A program made the translations under genes and the position numbers. A stretch of 49,227 nucleotides of DNA from Lachnospiraceae bacterium (GTDB lineage Bacteria; Bacillota; Clostridia; Lachnospirales; Lachnospiraceae). The DNA is taken from positions 1 to 49,227 of the forward strand of contig CAJTAL010000032.1 in assembly GCA_910574285.1 (NCBI GenBank), read 5' to 3'. The notes beneath the pieces are model-generated. The model was not told where the DNA came from, did no database searches, and worked only from the letters and a program-made list of their open reading frames with translations. Below, one piece after another: positions 6,800-15,783 of this stretch. Within the stretch, counting starts at the first letter, position 1. The number at the start of each line of letters is the position of its first letter.

Positions 6800-8986
6800 T
6801 TACTGTCTCTTCAGATAGAACTGGAAGGAACTGTAATCTTCTACTTCCCTTTCAATAGGAAGCCCTGCGTTCATAAGGGCGGAACCGGAGTATATCTCTT
6901 CTCCGTCATTGATCTGGTACATGGCGTCAGGGTCAAGCCCTTTTGCACGGATATATTCCTGAGGGCCGTTGCAGGTCAGATTGGTGACAACGACGCTCAG
7001 AAGGGATTCTGATCTGTCTTTCGATACATGCTGCCATGCGGTCAGATTACCCGGTTCAAAGGGGTTCGTCAGGCGGTAATAATCTCCCTTGACGATGATG
7101 GGATAATATTTGCGGAACAAATCACTCTGTTCGCGGCAGATTTCCTGCTCTTCGGCGGACAGATGGGTTGCATCCAACTCATATCCAAAGGTTCCGCACA
7201 TGGCGACCACGGCCTTCGTCTTGAGGGGGATGAATTTGCCGTTATCCGAGATATGCGCGCCCATCGTACATACCGGGTAGACGAAGGATGTACCGTAATG
7301 AAGCTTCAGACGGTCGATGGGGTGGGTGTTATCGCTGACCCAGTATTGCGGATAATAGTGGAGCATCGCGGCGTCATAACGTCCGCCGCCGCCGGAGCAT
7401 CCCTCGAATAAGATATCCGGGTGTGCCTTGACGATCTCGTCCATCACGCGGTAAAGTCCGAGGATATACCGGTGGTAGACTTCTCCCTGTCTTTCGGAAG
7501 GCAGTTCGTTGGACCAGATATCGGTCAATGAACGGTTAATATCCCATTTAACATAGAAGATATTGGCGTCATCAAGGATTGCGTTGATATTCTCTATCAG
7601 ATAATCTTGTACATCTTTTCTGCACATATCCAGAACCATCTGATTCCGGCTGCGAACGGCATGGCGACCGGGAATCTGCATGGCCCACTCGGGATGTTTG
7701 CGGTAGAGGTCGCTGTCTTCCGACACCATCTCAGGTTCGAACCAGATACCGAATTTCATATCCAGATCATTAATCTGCTCTACAAGCTTATGAAGTCCGC
7801 ATTTGATCTTGTCTGTATTCACGTACCAGTCACCCAGGCCGCTGTTGTCGTCGTCGCGTTTGCCGAACCATCCGTCGTCCATGACAAGGAGGTCAACGCC
7901 CATATTCCTGGCGGCTTTGGCGATCTCCACCAGTTTTACGTCGTCAAAATCCATGAAAGCGGCTTCCCAACTGTTGATCAGCACCGGACGCTGAACTTCC
8001 TGAATGAATTTGCTGCGGCACAGGTTTGTCCGATAGAAATCGTGGTACAGGTGAGAAAGACCGGTAAATCCGTGCTCGGTAAACGCCATGACAACTTCCG
8101 GACCTTCGAATATTTCCTCTGGTTTTAATTCATATACAAATTGCTTCGGATGGATACCCATTACCAGACGAAGCTGGTCATACTGGTCAAGCTCTATTTC
8201 TGTCAGGAAATTGCCGCTGTACATCAGGGAGAATCCATAACATCTTCCGTGATCTTCCGTAGCGTCTTTATCGCAAAGGATGGTGAAAGGATTCTGCTGA
8301 TGGCTGGATGAACCGCGCACGCTTCCGATGGTGTGGATATGATGTGTCATATGCTGACGTTCCACCTGCCGTTCCTGGCCGTAACGCCCCGGAAGGCTTA
8401 CCAAGTCAAAGTCTGCGCCGTTCAAAAAGTCGAGGCAGACGGACATGATCTTTTTAAGATGGATAGGCGCGGAACCGGAGTTGATGACTTTCACGGCTCT
8501 TGTGATGATATCGGCCTCTTCAAATACGCTGTAGAGAAGCAGGACAGAGACGCCGGTGATCTCATCTGTCAGAGTGATCTCAAGGGTGTCTGCGGTGTCG
8601 GTCTCTCTTGCAAACACACAGGGGAGCGTATCTAATTGATATTTACCTTTCGTGATCTTGAATCCGGCTGCCTTGCCGTGGAAAGAGTAGCTTCCGTCGG
8701 AATTGACCACTTCGATGCTTGCGGTACGGAAATCTCCCTGCTGCTGTGTGCTGAATTCCTGGGGCTGTGCGTCCAGCGAGAAAGTCCGTTCATTCCTGGA
8801 CTCATAAGGGTTGCCGGAGAACCCCCGGTCATATTGCATAATCTGATAGGACATATCTGTATCGCGGATAGACGGTCCATAGTAGAGATGAAGAAGGTAA
8901 TCCAGATTGCCGATCTTCATCTGATAAGACGTATGTCTCGTGTGTAAGGTGATGGTTTTTGATGTCTCGTTAAAAATAATTCCCAT
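6800..8986 (-). CDS. Alpha-galactosidase, GH36 family
   Basis: At 728 aa it has the full length of clostridial/lactobacillar GH36 enzymes that release galactose from raffinose, stachyose and melibiose. The N-terminal beta-supersandwich runs to about residue 330. The barrel then shows SWEAAFMDF, LLVMDDGWFG, the nucleophile Asp in FYVKWDINR near residue 480, and the acid/base Asp in VSDNTHPIDR near 550. CSGGGGRYD, a typical galactose-contact loop, is present. There is no signal peptide, so it acts in the cytoplasm on imported oligosaccharides. AGGAGGACTGTAAGATCTT precedes the start. A TATAAT -10 lies on the minus strand at 9026-9031. No transport gene is adjacent. Confidence 0.93.
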   Translation of the reverse strand: MGIIFNETSKTITLHTRHTSYQMKIGNLDYLLHLYYGPSIRDTDMSYQIMQYDRGFSGNPYESRNERTFSLDAQPQEFSTQQQGDFRTASIEVVNSDGSYSFHGKAAGFKITKGKYQLDTLPCVFARETDTADTLEITLTDEITGVSVLLLYSVFEEADIITRAVKVINSGSAPIHLKKIMSVCLDFLNGADFDLVSLPGRYGQERQVERQHMTHHIHTIGSVRGSSSHQQNPFTILCDKDATEDHGRCYGFSLMYSGNFLTEIELDQYDQLRLVMGIHPKQFVYELKPEEIFEGPEVVMAFTEHGFTGLSHLYHDFYRTNLCRSKFIQEVQRPVLINSWEAAFMDFDDVKLVEIAKAARNMGVDLLVMDDGWFGKRDDDNSGLGDWYVNTDKIKCGLHKLVEQINDLDMKFGIWFEPEMVSEDSDLYRKHPEWAMQIPGRHAVRSRNQMVLDMCRKDVQDYLIENINAILDDANIFYVKWDINRSLTDIWSNELPSERQGEVYHRYILGLYRVMDEIVKAHPDILFEGCSGGGGRYDAAMLHYYPQYWVSDNTHPIDRLKLHYGTSFVYPVCTMGAHISDNGKFIPLKTKAVVAMCGTFGYELDATHLSAEEQEICREQSDLFRKYYPIIVKGDYYRLTNPFEPGNLTAWQHVSKDRSESLLSVVVTNLTCNGPQEYIRAKGLDPDAMYQINDGEEIYSGSALMNAGLPIEREVEDYSSFQFYLKRQ

Positions 8987-9104
8987 AAGATCTTACAGTC
9001 CTCCTAATATAATCAATATATCAAAATTATAACATGATTGTTTAAAAATTCACTTGGCATAATGATAGAAAAAAATGGAAAATTTTAGTGTATTTTTTCG
9101 GTTG

Positions 9105-9128
9105 ATTATTCGATTGACACCGAATAAT
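9105..9128. repeat. Inverted repeat in the galactosidase-symporter gap
   Basis: ATTATTCG (9105-9112) and CGAATAAT (9121-9128) form a perfect 8-bp inverted repeat. A TTGACA-like hexamer lies in the centre, but no matching -10 sits at 17 bp. It is possibly an operator in the divergent promoter region. The rest of 8987-9295 holds only the candidate promoters and half-sites listed here. Confidence 0.4.
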
Positions 9129-9174
9129 AGATATTTTTGAACATCAATTACAACCTTTTAAACGGAAATTCTTA

Positions 9175-9220
9175 CATTTCCTGCAGAATCTCTTGCGCAT
9201 TTCTGATAAAAAGATAAAAT
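9175..9220 (+). promoter_or_regulatory. Candidate symporter promoter with two CATTTC half-sites
   Basis: CATTTC occurs at 9175-9180 and 9198-9203, a 23-bp period, inside TACATTTCCT and CGCATTTCTG. YpdB-type LytTR regulators bind GGCATTTCAT direct repeats about two helical turns apart, and a LytTR regulator is encoded close by. TTGCGC (9193-9198), 16 bp, TAAAAT (9215-9220) is a possible promoter. The half-sites match only in part. Confidence 0.35.
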
Positions 9221-9295
9221 ATATACAGAAATAAGGGATGGTCGTCTCGGAGAAATGAATGGGAAAATAAAAATAACGGAGGATGGGATAAGAAA

Positions 9296-10549
9296 ATGGA
9301 AGAAAAGAAAAAAGGACTTTCGATATCTCTTACGACACAGATTCTGGTCGCAACAGTCGGCGGTATTATCTTCGGTGCGTTTGTGGGAGAGTGGGCATCA
9401 AATTTAAAATTCATCGGTGATATCTTCCTGCGTTTGATTCAAATGTCGGTGGTGCTTCTGGTTATGTCTGCAGTAGCGGCGGCGGTTGGAAGCGGAGACG
9501 GGCAGGATGTAGGAAAGATGGGATTCCATACTTTCAAATGGATTATCGGATTTACTGTAATCTCAGCCGGTTTTGGCGTGGTTCTTTCCATGCTTCTGAA
9601 ACCGGGCGTCGGAATTGAGCTTGTGAGTGCGGAAGATGTGGCGAATGCTACGGTTGAATCAGCTTCTTTACAGGAAACAATTCTGGGATTCGTACCTACG
9701 AATGTGATTACTTCCATGTCAGAAGGCGCTATGGTTCCGTGTATTGTGTTTGCTTTGTTCTTCGGAATTGCAATGGGCGCTTATACGAAGCAGAGCGGCA
9801 ATCGTGTCATAGTTGACTGGGTAAAAGGTTTGAACGCGGTTATCACGAATATTATTAAGACGGTGATGAATATCGCGCCTATCGGTATCTTCTGCCTGCT
9901 GGCAAATGTTGCAGGATCCACCGGTCTTAAGGTTATTATCCCGATGCTTAAGTTCTTAGGTCTGCTTCTGATCGGCGATGCGATCCAGTTCCTGATATTC
10001 GGACCTTTGACGGCGGCGCTGTGTAAGGTGAATGTTGTGAAGATGCCGAAGAAGTTCGCAAAGATGTCGATCATGGCGATTACGACTACCTCCGGAGCCA
10101 TCTGTCTTCCGACGAAAATGGAAGACGCGGTGACGAAGTTCGGGGTAAGCCGCAAGGTAGCGGACTTTACGGGTCCCATCACCATGTCTATGAATAGCTG
10201 CGGAGCTGCTCAGTGTTATGTTGCCGCGATATTCTTTATGGCACAGTCGACGGGAATCAATATGTCGGTATACCAGATGGGTATGGCGATCCTGCTGTCC
10301 TGTCTGATGTGTATGGGTACGATCTCTGTACCGGGCGGTTCCGTTATCGTATACACGTTCCTTGCGTCCTCTCTGGGCCTTCCGCTTGAGAGTATCGCGG
10401 TACTGATCGGAATCGACTGGTTCGCAGGAATGTTCCGTACACTGATGAACGTAGATGTGGATGTTATGGTCGGTATGCTGGTTGCAAGCAAGCTTGGCGA
10501 ATTAGACCGCGACGTCTACAATGAGAAGAAGACGGTGGCATATAATTAA
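9296..10549 (+). CDS. Dicarboxylate/amino acid:cation symporter (DAACS, SLC1 family)
   Basis: The 417-aa membrane protein has the DAACS layout of eight membrane spans with two re-entrant hairpins. The first hairpin tip, serine-rich in the family, reads TTTSGAICLPTKMEDA. The unwound TM7 cation/substrate motif is MSMNSCGAAQCYVAAIF, where glutamate carriers have NMDGTALY, and the second hairpin reads MGTISVPGGSVI. The family imports C4-dicarboxylates, glutamate, aspartate, serine/threonine or cystine with Na+ or H+. The changes at TM7 make the substrate hard to predict. The start at 9296 is preceded by GGAGG at 9280-9284. Its own terminator follows, then the LytS/LytTR pair, which I infer regulates it. 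Confidence 0.9.
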   Translation: MEEKKKGLSISLTTQILVATVGGIIFGAFVGEWASNLKFIGDIFLRLIQMSVVLLVMSAVAAAVGSGDGQDVGKMGFHTFKWIIGFTVISAGFGVVLSMLLKPGVGIELVSAEDVANATVESASLQETILGFVPTNVITSMSEGAMVPCIVFALFFGIAMGAYTKQSGNRVIVDWVKGLNAVITNIIKTVMNIAPIGIFCLLANVAGSTGLKVIIPMLKFLGLLLIGDAIQFLIFGPLTAALCKVNVVKMPKKFAKMSIMAITTTSGAICLPTKMEDAVTKFGVSRKVADFTGPITMSMNSCGAAQCYVAAIFFMAQSTGINMSVYQMGMAILLSCLMCMGTISVPGGSVIVYTFLASSLGLPLESIAVLIGIDWFAGMFRTLMNVDVDVMVGMLVASKLGELDRDVYNEKKTVAYN

Positions 10550-10589
10550 GGTTTCAAATCATTATTTGGACATACATTACTCTCTTAGG

Positions 10590-10622
10590 GAGCCTCTGAT
10601 ACGTATTATGTATCAGAGGCTC
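10590..10622 (+). terminator. Terminator after the symporter gene
   Basis: GAGCCTCTGATA (10590-10601) and TATCAGAGGCTC (10611-10622) form a perfect 12-bp stem with a 9-base loop, followed by a moderately T-rich tail (TACTTTTGTATTG). Confidence 0.75.
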
Positions 10623-10695
10623 TACTTTTGTATTGTATCCTATTATAAAATATGGTACATTACAGAGAGTATATATCTGCCGAAAGGAGGAAGAG

Positions 10696-12375
10696 ATGCA
10701 GGAGAATAAACTGGTGTTTGAATTGATCCTTAATATCAGCCTCCTTGTACTGGTGGCAAATCTGATCTCAAAGTTCCGCCTGATCCAGGATCTCATCGTG
10801 CAGGAGCAGCGCAGCCTGAAGAGTCAGACGTTCCTGTCTCTTATCTTCGGCGGTGTTGTGATCCTGTCTACATATACGGGGATAGATATCGGTTCTTATA
10901 ATTTGAATACGCGCGTGATAGGAGCGATGGCGGCGGGATTGCTGGGAGGACCCATCGTTGGTCTGTATGCCTCTCTGATCGGCGCGGTCTATGTATACTT
11001 CTTCTCTTCTCCCCAGGCATTTGCCATGGCGTCGTCATTTTCCACCATGTTGTTCGGACTTCTGGGAGGAGGATTCTATCCGTATTTCCAGAGGGGGAAG
11101 TGGAAGTACCAGGATTTATTTCTTTTGGCCTGTTTTGCGGAAATCTGCGATATGGTGTCCCTTCTGCGGTTTACGGTGCCGGTAGAGATGGCGCTCAACA
11201 CCATATTGGAGATATCGCTGCCGATGATTGTGCTGAATGCGTTCGGAATCTTAATCTTTATCTCGAGTTTTAACAATATGTTCATCCAGCAGGATATCGA
11301 GAGAAGCCGCCAGTTGCAGCAGGCGTCAGAACTGATGAAGAAATGTCTTCCGCAATTGATACAAGGGATAGAGAACAGAGAGAATATGAAGCGCTTTGCG
11401 GAGATTATACTCGAAGAGACGGACTGGGTGGGGGCTATGGTCACGAACCGAAACGAGATTATTGCCGATTGCCGGCGTGAAGCATCGGGCAGTCTTCAGC
11501 CGGAAGTGGGGATACCGGATATAGGGATCCAGGCGATGGAGTCAGGCAGGCTTGAAAGGATGTACAAGGTTCCTGTCTCCAGTGCGTGGCACGAATGTAT
11601 GAAAGAGTATTCGCTTATAGCGGCGCCTTTTGTCATCCGCGAGCAGACGGTGGGAAGCCTGATCGTATGGGTCAGGAAGCAGTGGGTATTCCGTCAAAGT
11701 GAGTTAGAGCTTCTGCAGCATCTGGTGATGCTGAGCTCGTATCAGATCGCCCTGGCAGAATTAGAGCGTCAGAAAGCCATGCGTCAGAAGGCGGAGTTTA
11801 AAGCTCTTCAGTTTCAGGTGAATCCGCATTTCCTCTTCAACGCACTGAATACGATCTCATGTGTGTGCCGGGAGGATTCGGAGAGGGCAAGGGAGCTTCT
11901 GGTTATCCTTGCAAATTACTTCCGGTATAATCTGAATTATGATGCATACATGGTTCCTATGGAGGAAGAGATGGATCATGTAAGAGATTATCTGGAGCTT
12001 GAGCAGGCGAGGTTTGAAGAGAAGCTGATCGTGTCCTATGATCTGCCGGAAGATATGGATATCGAGATTCCGACGCTGATTCTGCAGCCCATCGTAGAGA
12101 ATGCAGTGCGTTACGGAATGAACCGGGAAGGGAAGAGGATTGTCTCGATTCAGGCGGAAGAGACGGAAACCGGATATCTGGTGCGGATCAGGGATGAAGG
12201 AAAAGGAATTGTAGAGGAGATGCTTAAGAAGCTGATGAACGGAGAAGCAATCGGCAGCAGTATCGGATTGAGTAATGTTCATAAGCGGATGAAGAGTATC
12301 TATGGGGAGGAGCAGGGACTTCATATTGTGAGCACTTCAGAAGGAACCTGTGTGGAATTATGTTTTGTCAGATAA
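10696..12375 (+). CDS. LytS-type sensor histidine kinase (5TMR-LYT, GAF-like, His kinase)
   Basis: The 559-aa protein begins with five or six membrane spans carrying the 5TMR-LYT glycine signature (GAMAAGLLGGPIVGLYASLIG). A GAF-like cytoplasmic region follows at about residues 200-340, then the HPK7/8-type transmitter: phospho-acceptor His in FQVNPHFLFNALNTIS, and a HATPase with LQPIVENAVRYG plus DEGKGI and GSSIGLSNV glycine boxes. E. coli relatives BtsS and YpdA use this sensor fold to detect pyruvate. AAGGAGG at 10684 sets the start; upstream in-frame codons lack a ribosome site. It is followed by its LytTR partner 85 bp later. A likely role is induction of the adjacent symporter by an organic acid. 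Confidence 0.92.
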   Translation: MQENKLVFELILNISLLVLVANLISKFRLIQDLIVQEQRSLKSQTFLSLIFGGVVILSTYTGIDIGSYNLNTRVIGAMAAGLLGGPIVGLYASLIGAVYVYFFSSPQAFAMASSFSTMLFGLLGGGFYPYFQRGKWKYQDLFLLACFAEICDMVSLLRFTVPVEMALNTILEISLPMIVLNAFGILIFISSFNNMFIQQDIERSRQLQQASELMKKCLPQLIQGIENRENMKRFAEIILEETDWVGAMVTNRNEIIADCRREASGSLQPEVGIPDIGIQAMESGRLERMYKVPVSSAWHECMKEYSLIAAPFVIREQTVGSLIVWVRKQWVFRQSELELLQHLVMLSSYQIALAELERQKAMRQKAEFKALQFQVNPHFLFNALNTISCVCREDSERARELLVILANYFRYNLNYDAYMVPMEEEMDHVRDYLELEQARFEEKLIVSYDLPEDMDIEIPTLILQPIVENAVRYGMNREGKRIVSIQAEETETGYLVRIRDEGKGIVEEMLKKLMNGEAIGSSIGLSNVHKRMKSIYGEEQGLHIVSTSEGTCVELCFVR

Positions 12376-12460
12376 CTGGTATACAGACAAATAAGTAGTA
12401 ATGAATGAAGAAGGTACAAACCGTGGATTGTATGGAGAATACGGCCAGAGGAGGAGCAAG

Positions 12461-13216
12461 ATGAGAGTTGCAGTGATCGATGATGAGAGACCGGCGCGGA
12501 GCGAGCTTCGGCATCAGCTCCTTAAGCTTTTGCCGGGCGCAGTGATCGAAGAAGGAGAGAGCGGCGCCCGGGCTCTTGAGATGGCGGGGGAAGCGGAATA
12601 TGATCTTTTTTTCCTGGATATTAATCTGGGGGATATTAACGGGACGGTGCTCGTGAATGCGTTGAAAAAGATGCAGCCGGAGATGAAGATTATATTCGTG
12701 ACGGCGTATTCTGAATATGCGGTGAAAGCCTTTGAGCTGGGTGTGGAAGATTACATTATGAAGCCGTTTGATCAGAAGAGACTTCGGAAGATGCTTAAGA
12801 AATGTGGATTTGGAGATGATGAGACGCGTAATGGCAGGGAACAGACGGGACAGAATGTTCTGAATCGAAACCTTCGGGAGGGGATGAAACGGATTGCGAT
12901 TAATACGGAAGGGAAGACGATATTTGCAGAGATACATGATATCGTCTATATCGAGACGTATAACAGGGGGTGTATGATACATTTGTCAGAAGGCGAATAC
13001 TATGAAGGAAAGTCGATCGGCGAATTTGAGAAACGTCTGAGGGACGCAGGGTTCTTCAGGAGCCAGATAAGTTATCTGATTAATCTTGATAAGGTGAAAG
13101 AGCTGTTCCTGTGGAAGAATAACAGTTTTGCACTGAAGATGGAAGGGTATGAAAAGAATATCCTTCCGGTAGGTAGGGAGAAGATTAAGCTTCTGAGGCA
13201 GCTATTGGAAGGTTAG
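12461..13216 (+). CDS. LytTR-family response regulator
   Basis: The 251-aa protein has an N-terminal receiver: acidic pocket IDDERPAR at residues 5-12, phospho-acceptor Asp in FFLDINLGD near 53, T/S in VTAYSEYA and Lys in MKPFDQ near 103. The C-terminal LytTR DNA-binding domain (about residues 145-250) shows DIVYIETYNRGCMIHL and FFRSQISYLINLDKV. It would bind paired direct repeats rather than a classical HTH operator. AGGAGGAGCAAG fixes the start at 12461, 20 codons inside the longer open frame. It is cotranscribed with the sensor kinase. No candidate target is nearer than the symporter upstream and the malate dehydrogenase operon downstream. Confidence 0.92.
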   Translation: MRVAVIDDERPARSELRHQLLKLLPGAVIEEGESGARALEMAGEAEYDLFFLDINLGDINGTVLVNALKKMQPEMKIIFVTAYSEYAVKAFELGVEDYIMKPFDQKRLRKMLKKCGFGDDETRNGREQTGQNVLNRNLREGMKRIAINTEGKTIFAEIHDIVYIETYNRGCMIHLSEGEYYEGKSIGEFEKRLRDAGFFRSQISYLINLDKVKELFLWKNNSFALKMEGYEKNILPVGREKIKLLRQLLEG

Positions 13217-13338
13217 TGTACTGCCGGGGGATTCATGGAATAAGTTCCTGTTAATTCTGCAGTGCGGTGTGATTCTGCTTTTCGGCAAAATGTATAAAAA
13301 AGCGGCTGTATATTGTCGATATTTCTACAATAAAAAGC

Positions 13339-13367
13339 TTGTTAATTTATTATCAATGTGGTACGAT
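13339..13367 (+). promoter_or_regulatory. mdh promoter overlapped by a Rex-like operator
   Basis: TTGTTAATTTATTATCAA (13339-13356) matches the clostridial Rex consensus TTGTTAAnnnnTTAACAA with one mismatch. The same TTGTTA serves as a -35 box, 17 bp before TACGAT (13362-13367). Rex leaves DNA when NADH rises, so the promoter would open under reducing conditions. The rest of the gap 13217-13491 shows no gene. Confidence 0.6.
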
Positions 13368-13491
13368 ACCTACAGAAGGCGACAGAAAACGATATAAAAT
13401 TAAGTACATCTGTTAGCCAGGTATATGAGTCTACTTAGACAAGCCGGCTCATATACTGTAACCAGAAAAACATGAAAAAGGAGAAGAACAC

Positions 13492-14439
13492 ATGAGCTGC
13501 AAAGTCACAATCATTGGAGCCGGAAGCGTAGGCGCCACAATTGCGTACACATTGTCCGGCGAGGACATGGCATCCGAGATCGTCATGATCGACATCAACA
13601 AGGAGAAGGTAGAAGGGGAGGTTATGGACATCGAGCAGGGAACCTGCTTCAGAGATCCTGTTTCTATCGTTGCGGGTGATTACGGGGATGCGAAAGATTC
13701 CGATATCGTTATCATCACATCAGGAATCGCACGTAAGCCGGGCCAGACCAGGATCGAACTTACTCAGACCAACGTTAATATCTTGAAGCAGATTACACCG
13801 GAGATTGTAAAGGCGGCACCGAAGGCGCTTTATATCATTGTAAGCAATCCGGTGGATATTATGACTTATGTATTCACAAAGATTTCAGGTATTCCGGAGA
13901 ATCAGATCATTGGTTCCGGAACTGTCTTAGATTCCGCAAGACTTCGCTGCGGGCTTTCCGAACATTTTAAAGTTGCACAGAGAAATATTCATGCCTATGT
14001 ATTCGGCGAGCATGGTGATACTTCTTTTATTCCATGGTCAGCGGCAAGAATCGCAGGCGTTAATGTAGACGATTATCTGAAGATGATGCCAGGTCTTGGA
14101 AAAGAGGCGAAGCCGCTTGATAAAGAGGCGATGCTTACCTATGTGCAGAAATCCGGCGGCAAGATTATCGCGAACAAGGGAGCTACTTTCTATGCGGTTA
14201 CCAGAGGCGTATGCAGGTTATGCAGTATCCTGATGTCTGCGTCTGAGTCTGTGACGACAGTGTCTTCTATGATGCACGGCGAGTATGGAATCGAAGACGT
14301 ATGCTTAAGTACACTGGCGCTGGTTGGACCGAACGGTATTCAGGGCAAGATTCCGATGACTCTTACGGAAGAAGAGATCGAAAAGATGAAGAAGAGCGCT
14401 GACACGCTGAAAGATGTAATTTCCCAGATCGAATTGTAG
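13492..14439 (+). CDS. mdh: Malate dehydrogenase (LDH/MDH superfamily)
   Basis: The 315-aa protein has the NAD loop GAGSVGATIAY, the coenzyme Asp in VMIDIN, catalytic D147 and R150 (TVLDSARLR) and H174 (FGEHGD). The decisive residue in the mobile loop is R81 (SGIARKPGQTR): lactate dehydrogenases carry Gln before KPG, malate dehydrogenases carry Arg. Many genomes label such proteins L-lactate dehydrogenase because the overall sequence is LDH-like. The neighbourhood (fumarase, fumarate reductase) also points to malate: oxaloacetate + NADH to malate. AAAAAGGAGAAGAACAC supports the start. A second promoter precedes hdrB, so mdh may be transcribed alone and with the cluster. Confidence 0.8.
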   Translation: MSCKVTIIGAGSVGATIAYTLSGEDMASEIVMIDINKEKVEGEVMDIEQGTCFRDPVSIVAGDYGDAKDSDIVIITSGIARKPGQTRIELTQTNVNILKQITPEIVKAAPKALYIIVSNPVDIMTYVFTKISGIPENQIIGSGTVLDSARLRCGLSEHFKVAQRNIHAYVFGEHGDTSFIPWSAARIAGVNVDDYLKMMPGLGKEAKPLDKEAMLTYVQKSGGKIIANKGATFYAVTRGVCRLCSILMSASESVTTVSSMMHGEYGIEDVCLSTLALVGPNGIQGKIPMTLTEEEIEKMKKSADTLKDVISQIEL

Positions 14440-14504
14440 GAATAATTGTCTGGAGCGAACTATGGCTTATAGGTTGGATATATGTGGAGAATGCCGCAGT
14501 GTAA

Positions 14505-14533
14505 TTGACTTATAAGGAAGTTCATATTAAAAT
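14505..14533 (+). promoter_or_regulatory. Promoter before hdrB
   Basis: TTGACT (14505-14510), a 17-bp spacer and TAAAAT (14528-14533) form a good sigma-A promoter in the 141-bp gap after mdh. No terminator is visible between mdh and hdrB, so readthrough from the Rex-like promoter is also possible. Confidence 0.65.
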
Positions 14534-14580
14534 TTATATGGAAGTTTTACAAAATATTTTAAGAAAGGACAGCGAGAACT

Positions 14581-15387
14581 ATGAAGTACAGTTATTATCC
14601 GGGATGCACTTTGAGAACAAAGGCAAAAGATCTGGATGTTTATGCAAGGGCTTCAGCGGCGGCGCTTGGAATCGAGCTTATCGAGGTCGAAGACTGGCAG
14701 TGCTGCGGCGGGGTCTATCCTCTTGGTTCTGACGAGATCGCTACAAAGCTGTCTTCTGTGCGCGCGCTTAATGCGGCGAAGGAGAAGGGGCAGGATCTTG
14801 TGACGATGTGTTCTGCATGTCACCATGTGATCAAACGTGTCAATGATGATATGAAGAATGTGGAGGATATCCGCACCAGAGCGAACAATTACATGGAGCT
14901 TGAGGAGCCTTATGCGGGTGAGACAGAAGTTCTTCATTTCCTGGAAGTCCTTCGTGACAGAGTGGGATTTGACGAATTGAAGAAGAGAGTTAAGAATCCT
15001 CTGAAAGGGAAGAAGATCGGCGCGTATTACGGCTGCCTGCTCCTTCGTCCAAGCAAGCTCTTAAGTTTTGACGATCCGGAGAATCCGAAGATTATTGAAG
15101 ATTTTATCCGTGCGATCGGAGCAGAGCCAGTCATCTATCCGTACCGCAACGAATGCTGCGGAGGCTACATTTCTTTGAAAGAGAAAGATATGTCAAAGAA
15201 TATGTGCGAGAAGATCATGGCAAGCGCAGAAGGCTTCGGCGCCGAGATGCTGACGACAGCCTGTCCGCTGTGCCTGTATAATCTGAATAAGAGCACAGGC
15301 GCTAAGCTTCCGGTAGTCTACTTTACAGAACTGCTGGCAGAGGCGCTGGGCGTCAAAGATGAAGTAAAAGAGGAGGTGCAGAAATAA
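14581..15387 (+). CDS. hdrB: Heterodisulfide reductase subunit B-like protein
   Basis: The 268-aa protein is built of two CCG domains. The first has C9, C41-C42, C77 and C80 (YYPGCT, DWQCCGG, CSACHH); the second has YYGCLLL, NECCGGY and CPLCLYN. In methanogen HdrB each domain holds a noncubane [4Fe-4S] cluster that splits a disulfide. All ligands are kept, so the reductive site is probably functional, although this organism should lack coenzymes M and B. The physiological disulfide or partner is therefore open. AAAGGACAGCGAGAACT precedes the start. It heads an unbroken run to the exchanger at 26023 and overlaps the ribosome site of hdrC. Confidence 0.9.
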   Translation: MKYSYYPGCTLRTKAKDLDVYARASAAALGIELIEVEDWQCCGGVYPLGSDEIATKLSSVRALNAAKEKGQDLVTMCSACHHVIKRVNDDMKNVEDIRTRANNYMELEEPYAGETEVLHFLEVLRDRVGFDELKKRVKNPLKGKKIGAYYGCLLLRPSKLLSFDDPENPKIIEDFIRAIGAEPVIYPYRNECCGGYISLKEKDMSKNMCEKIMASAEGFGAEMLTTACPLCLYNLNKSTGAKLPVVYFTELLAEALGVKDEVKEEVQK

Positions 15388-15776
15388 TGAGTTCCCAGAA
15401 GAAACAGGCGGAACTGATCAAAGAGATCAGCGGCGTGAATCCGCTTAAATGTATGAAGTGCGGAAAATGTTCTGCAACCTGCCCATCCTACAACGAGATG
15501 GATATCAAACCGCATCAGTTTGTGTCGTATGTGATTAATGAAGATATCGAGAGTCTGGTGAATTCCAAGTCTCTCTGGAAATGTCTCTCCTGTTTTGCAT
15601 GTGTGGAGAGGTGTCCCCGTGATGTAAAGCCTGGAAAGCTTATTGACGCTGCAAGACAGGTCGTCGTACGTCAGAAAGACCAGAACTACCTGTTGGCAGA
15701 TGAGATTCCGGAGTTAATAGATCCAGATCTTCCGCAGCAGTTACTTGTCAGTGCATTCAGAAGATATAGGAGGTGA
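15387..15776 (+). CDS. hdrC: Heterodisulfide reductase subunit C-like ferredoxin
   Basis: A small 129-aa iron-sulfur protein with two [4Fe-4S] motifs, CMKCGKCSATCP near residue 22 and CLSCFACVERCP near residue 67, separated by an alpha-helical segment. This is the standard HdrC size and spacing. HdrC passes electrons from the flavin of HdrA to the HdrB active site. The start codon touches the hdrB stop, which implies translational coupling. The ribosome site GAGGTG lies inside the hdrB end. Confidence 0.9.
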   Translation: MSSQKKQAELIKEISGVNPLKCMKCGKCSATCPSYNEMDIKPHQFVSYVINEDIESLVNSKSLWKCLSCFACVERCPRDVKPGKLIDAARQVVVRQKDQNYLLADEIPELIDPDLPQQLLVSAFRRYRR

Positions 15777-15783
15777 GACTTAA

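Noticed and set aside
13492-14439. L-lactate dehydrogenase call for the LDH/MDH superfamily gene
   Set aside because: Arg rather than Gln precedes KPG in the specificity loop, and the neighbours are fumarase and fumarate reductase.
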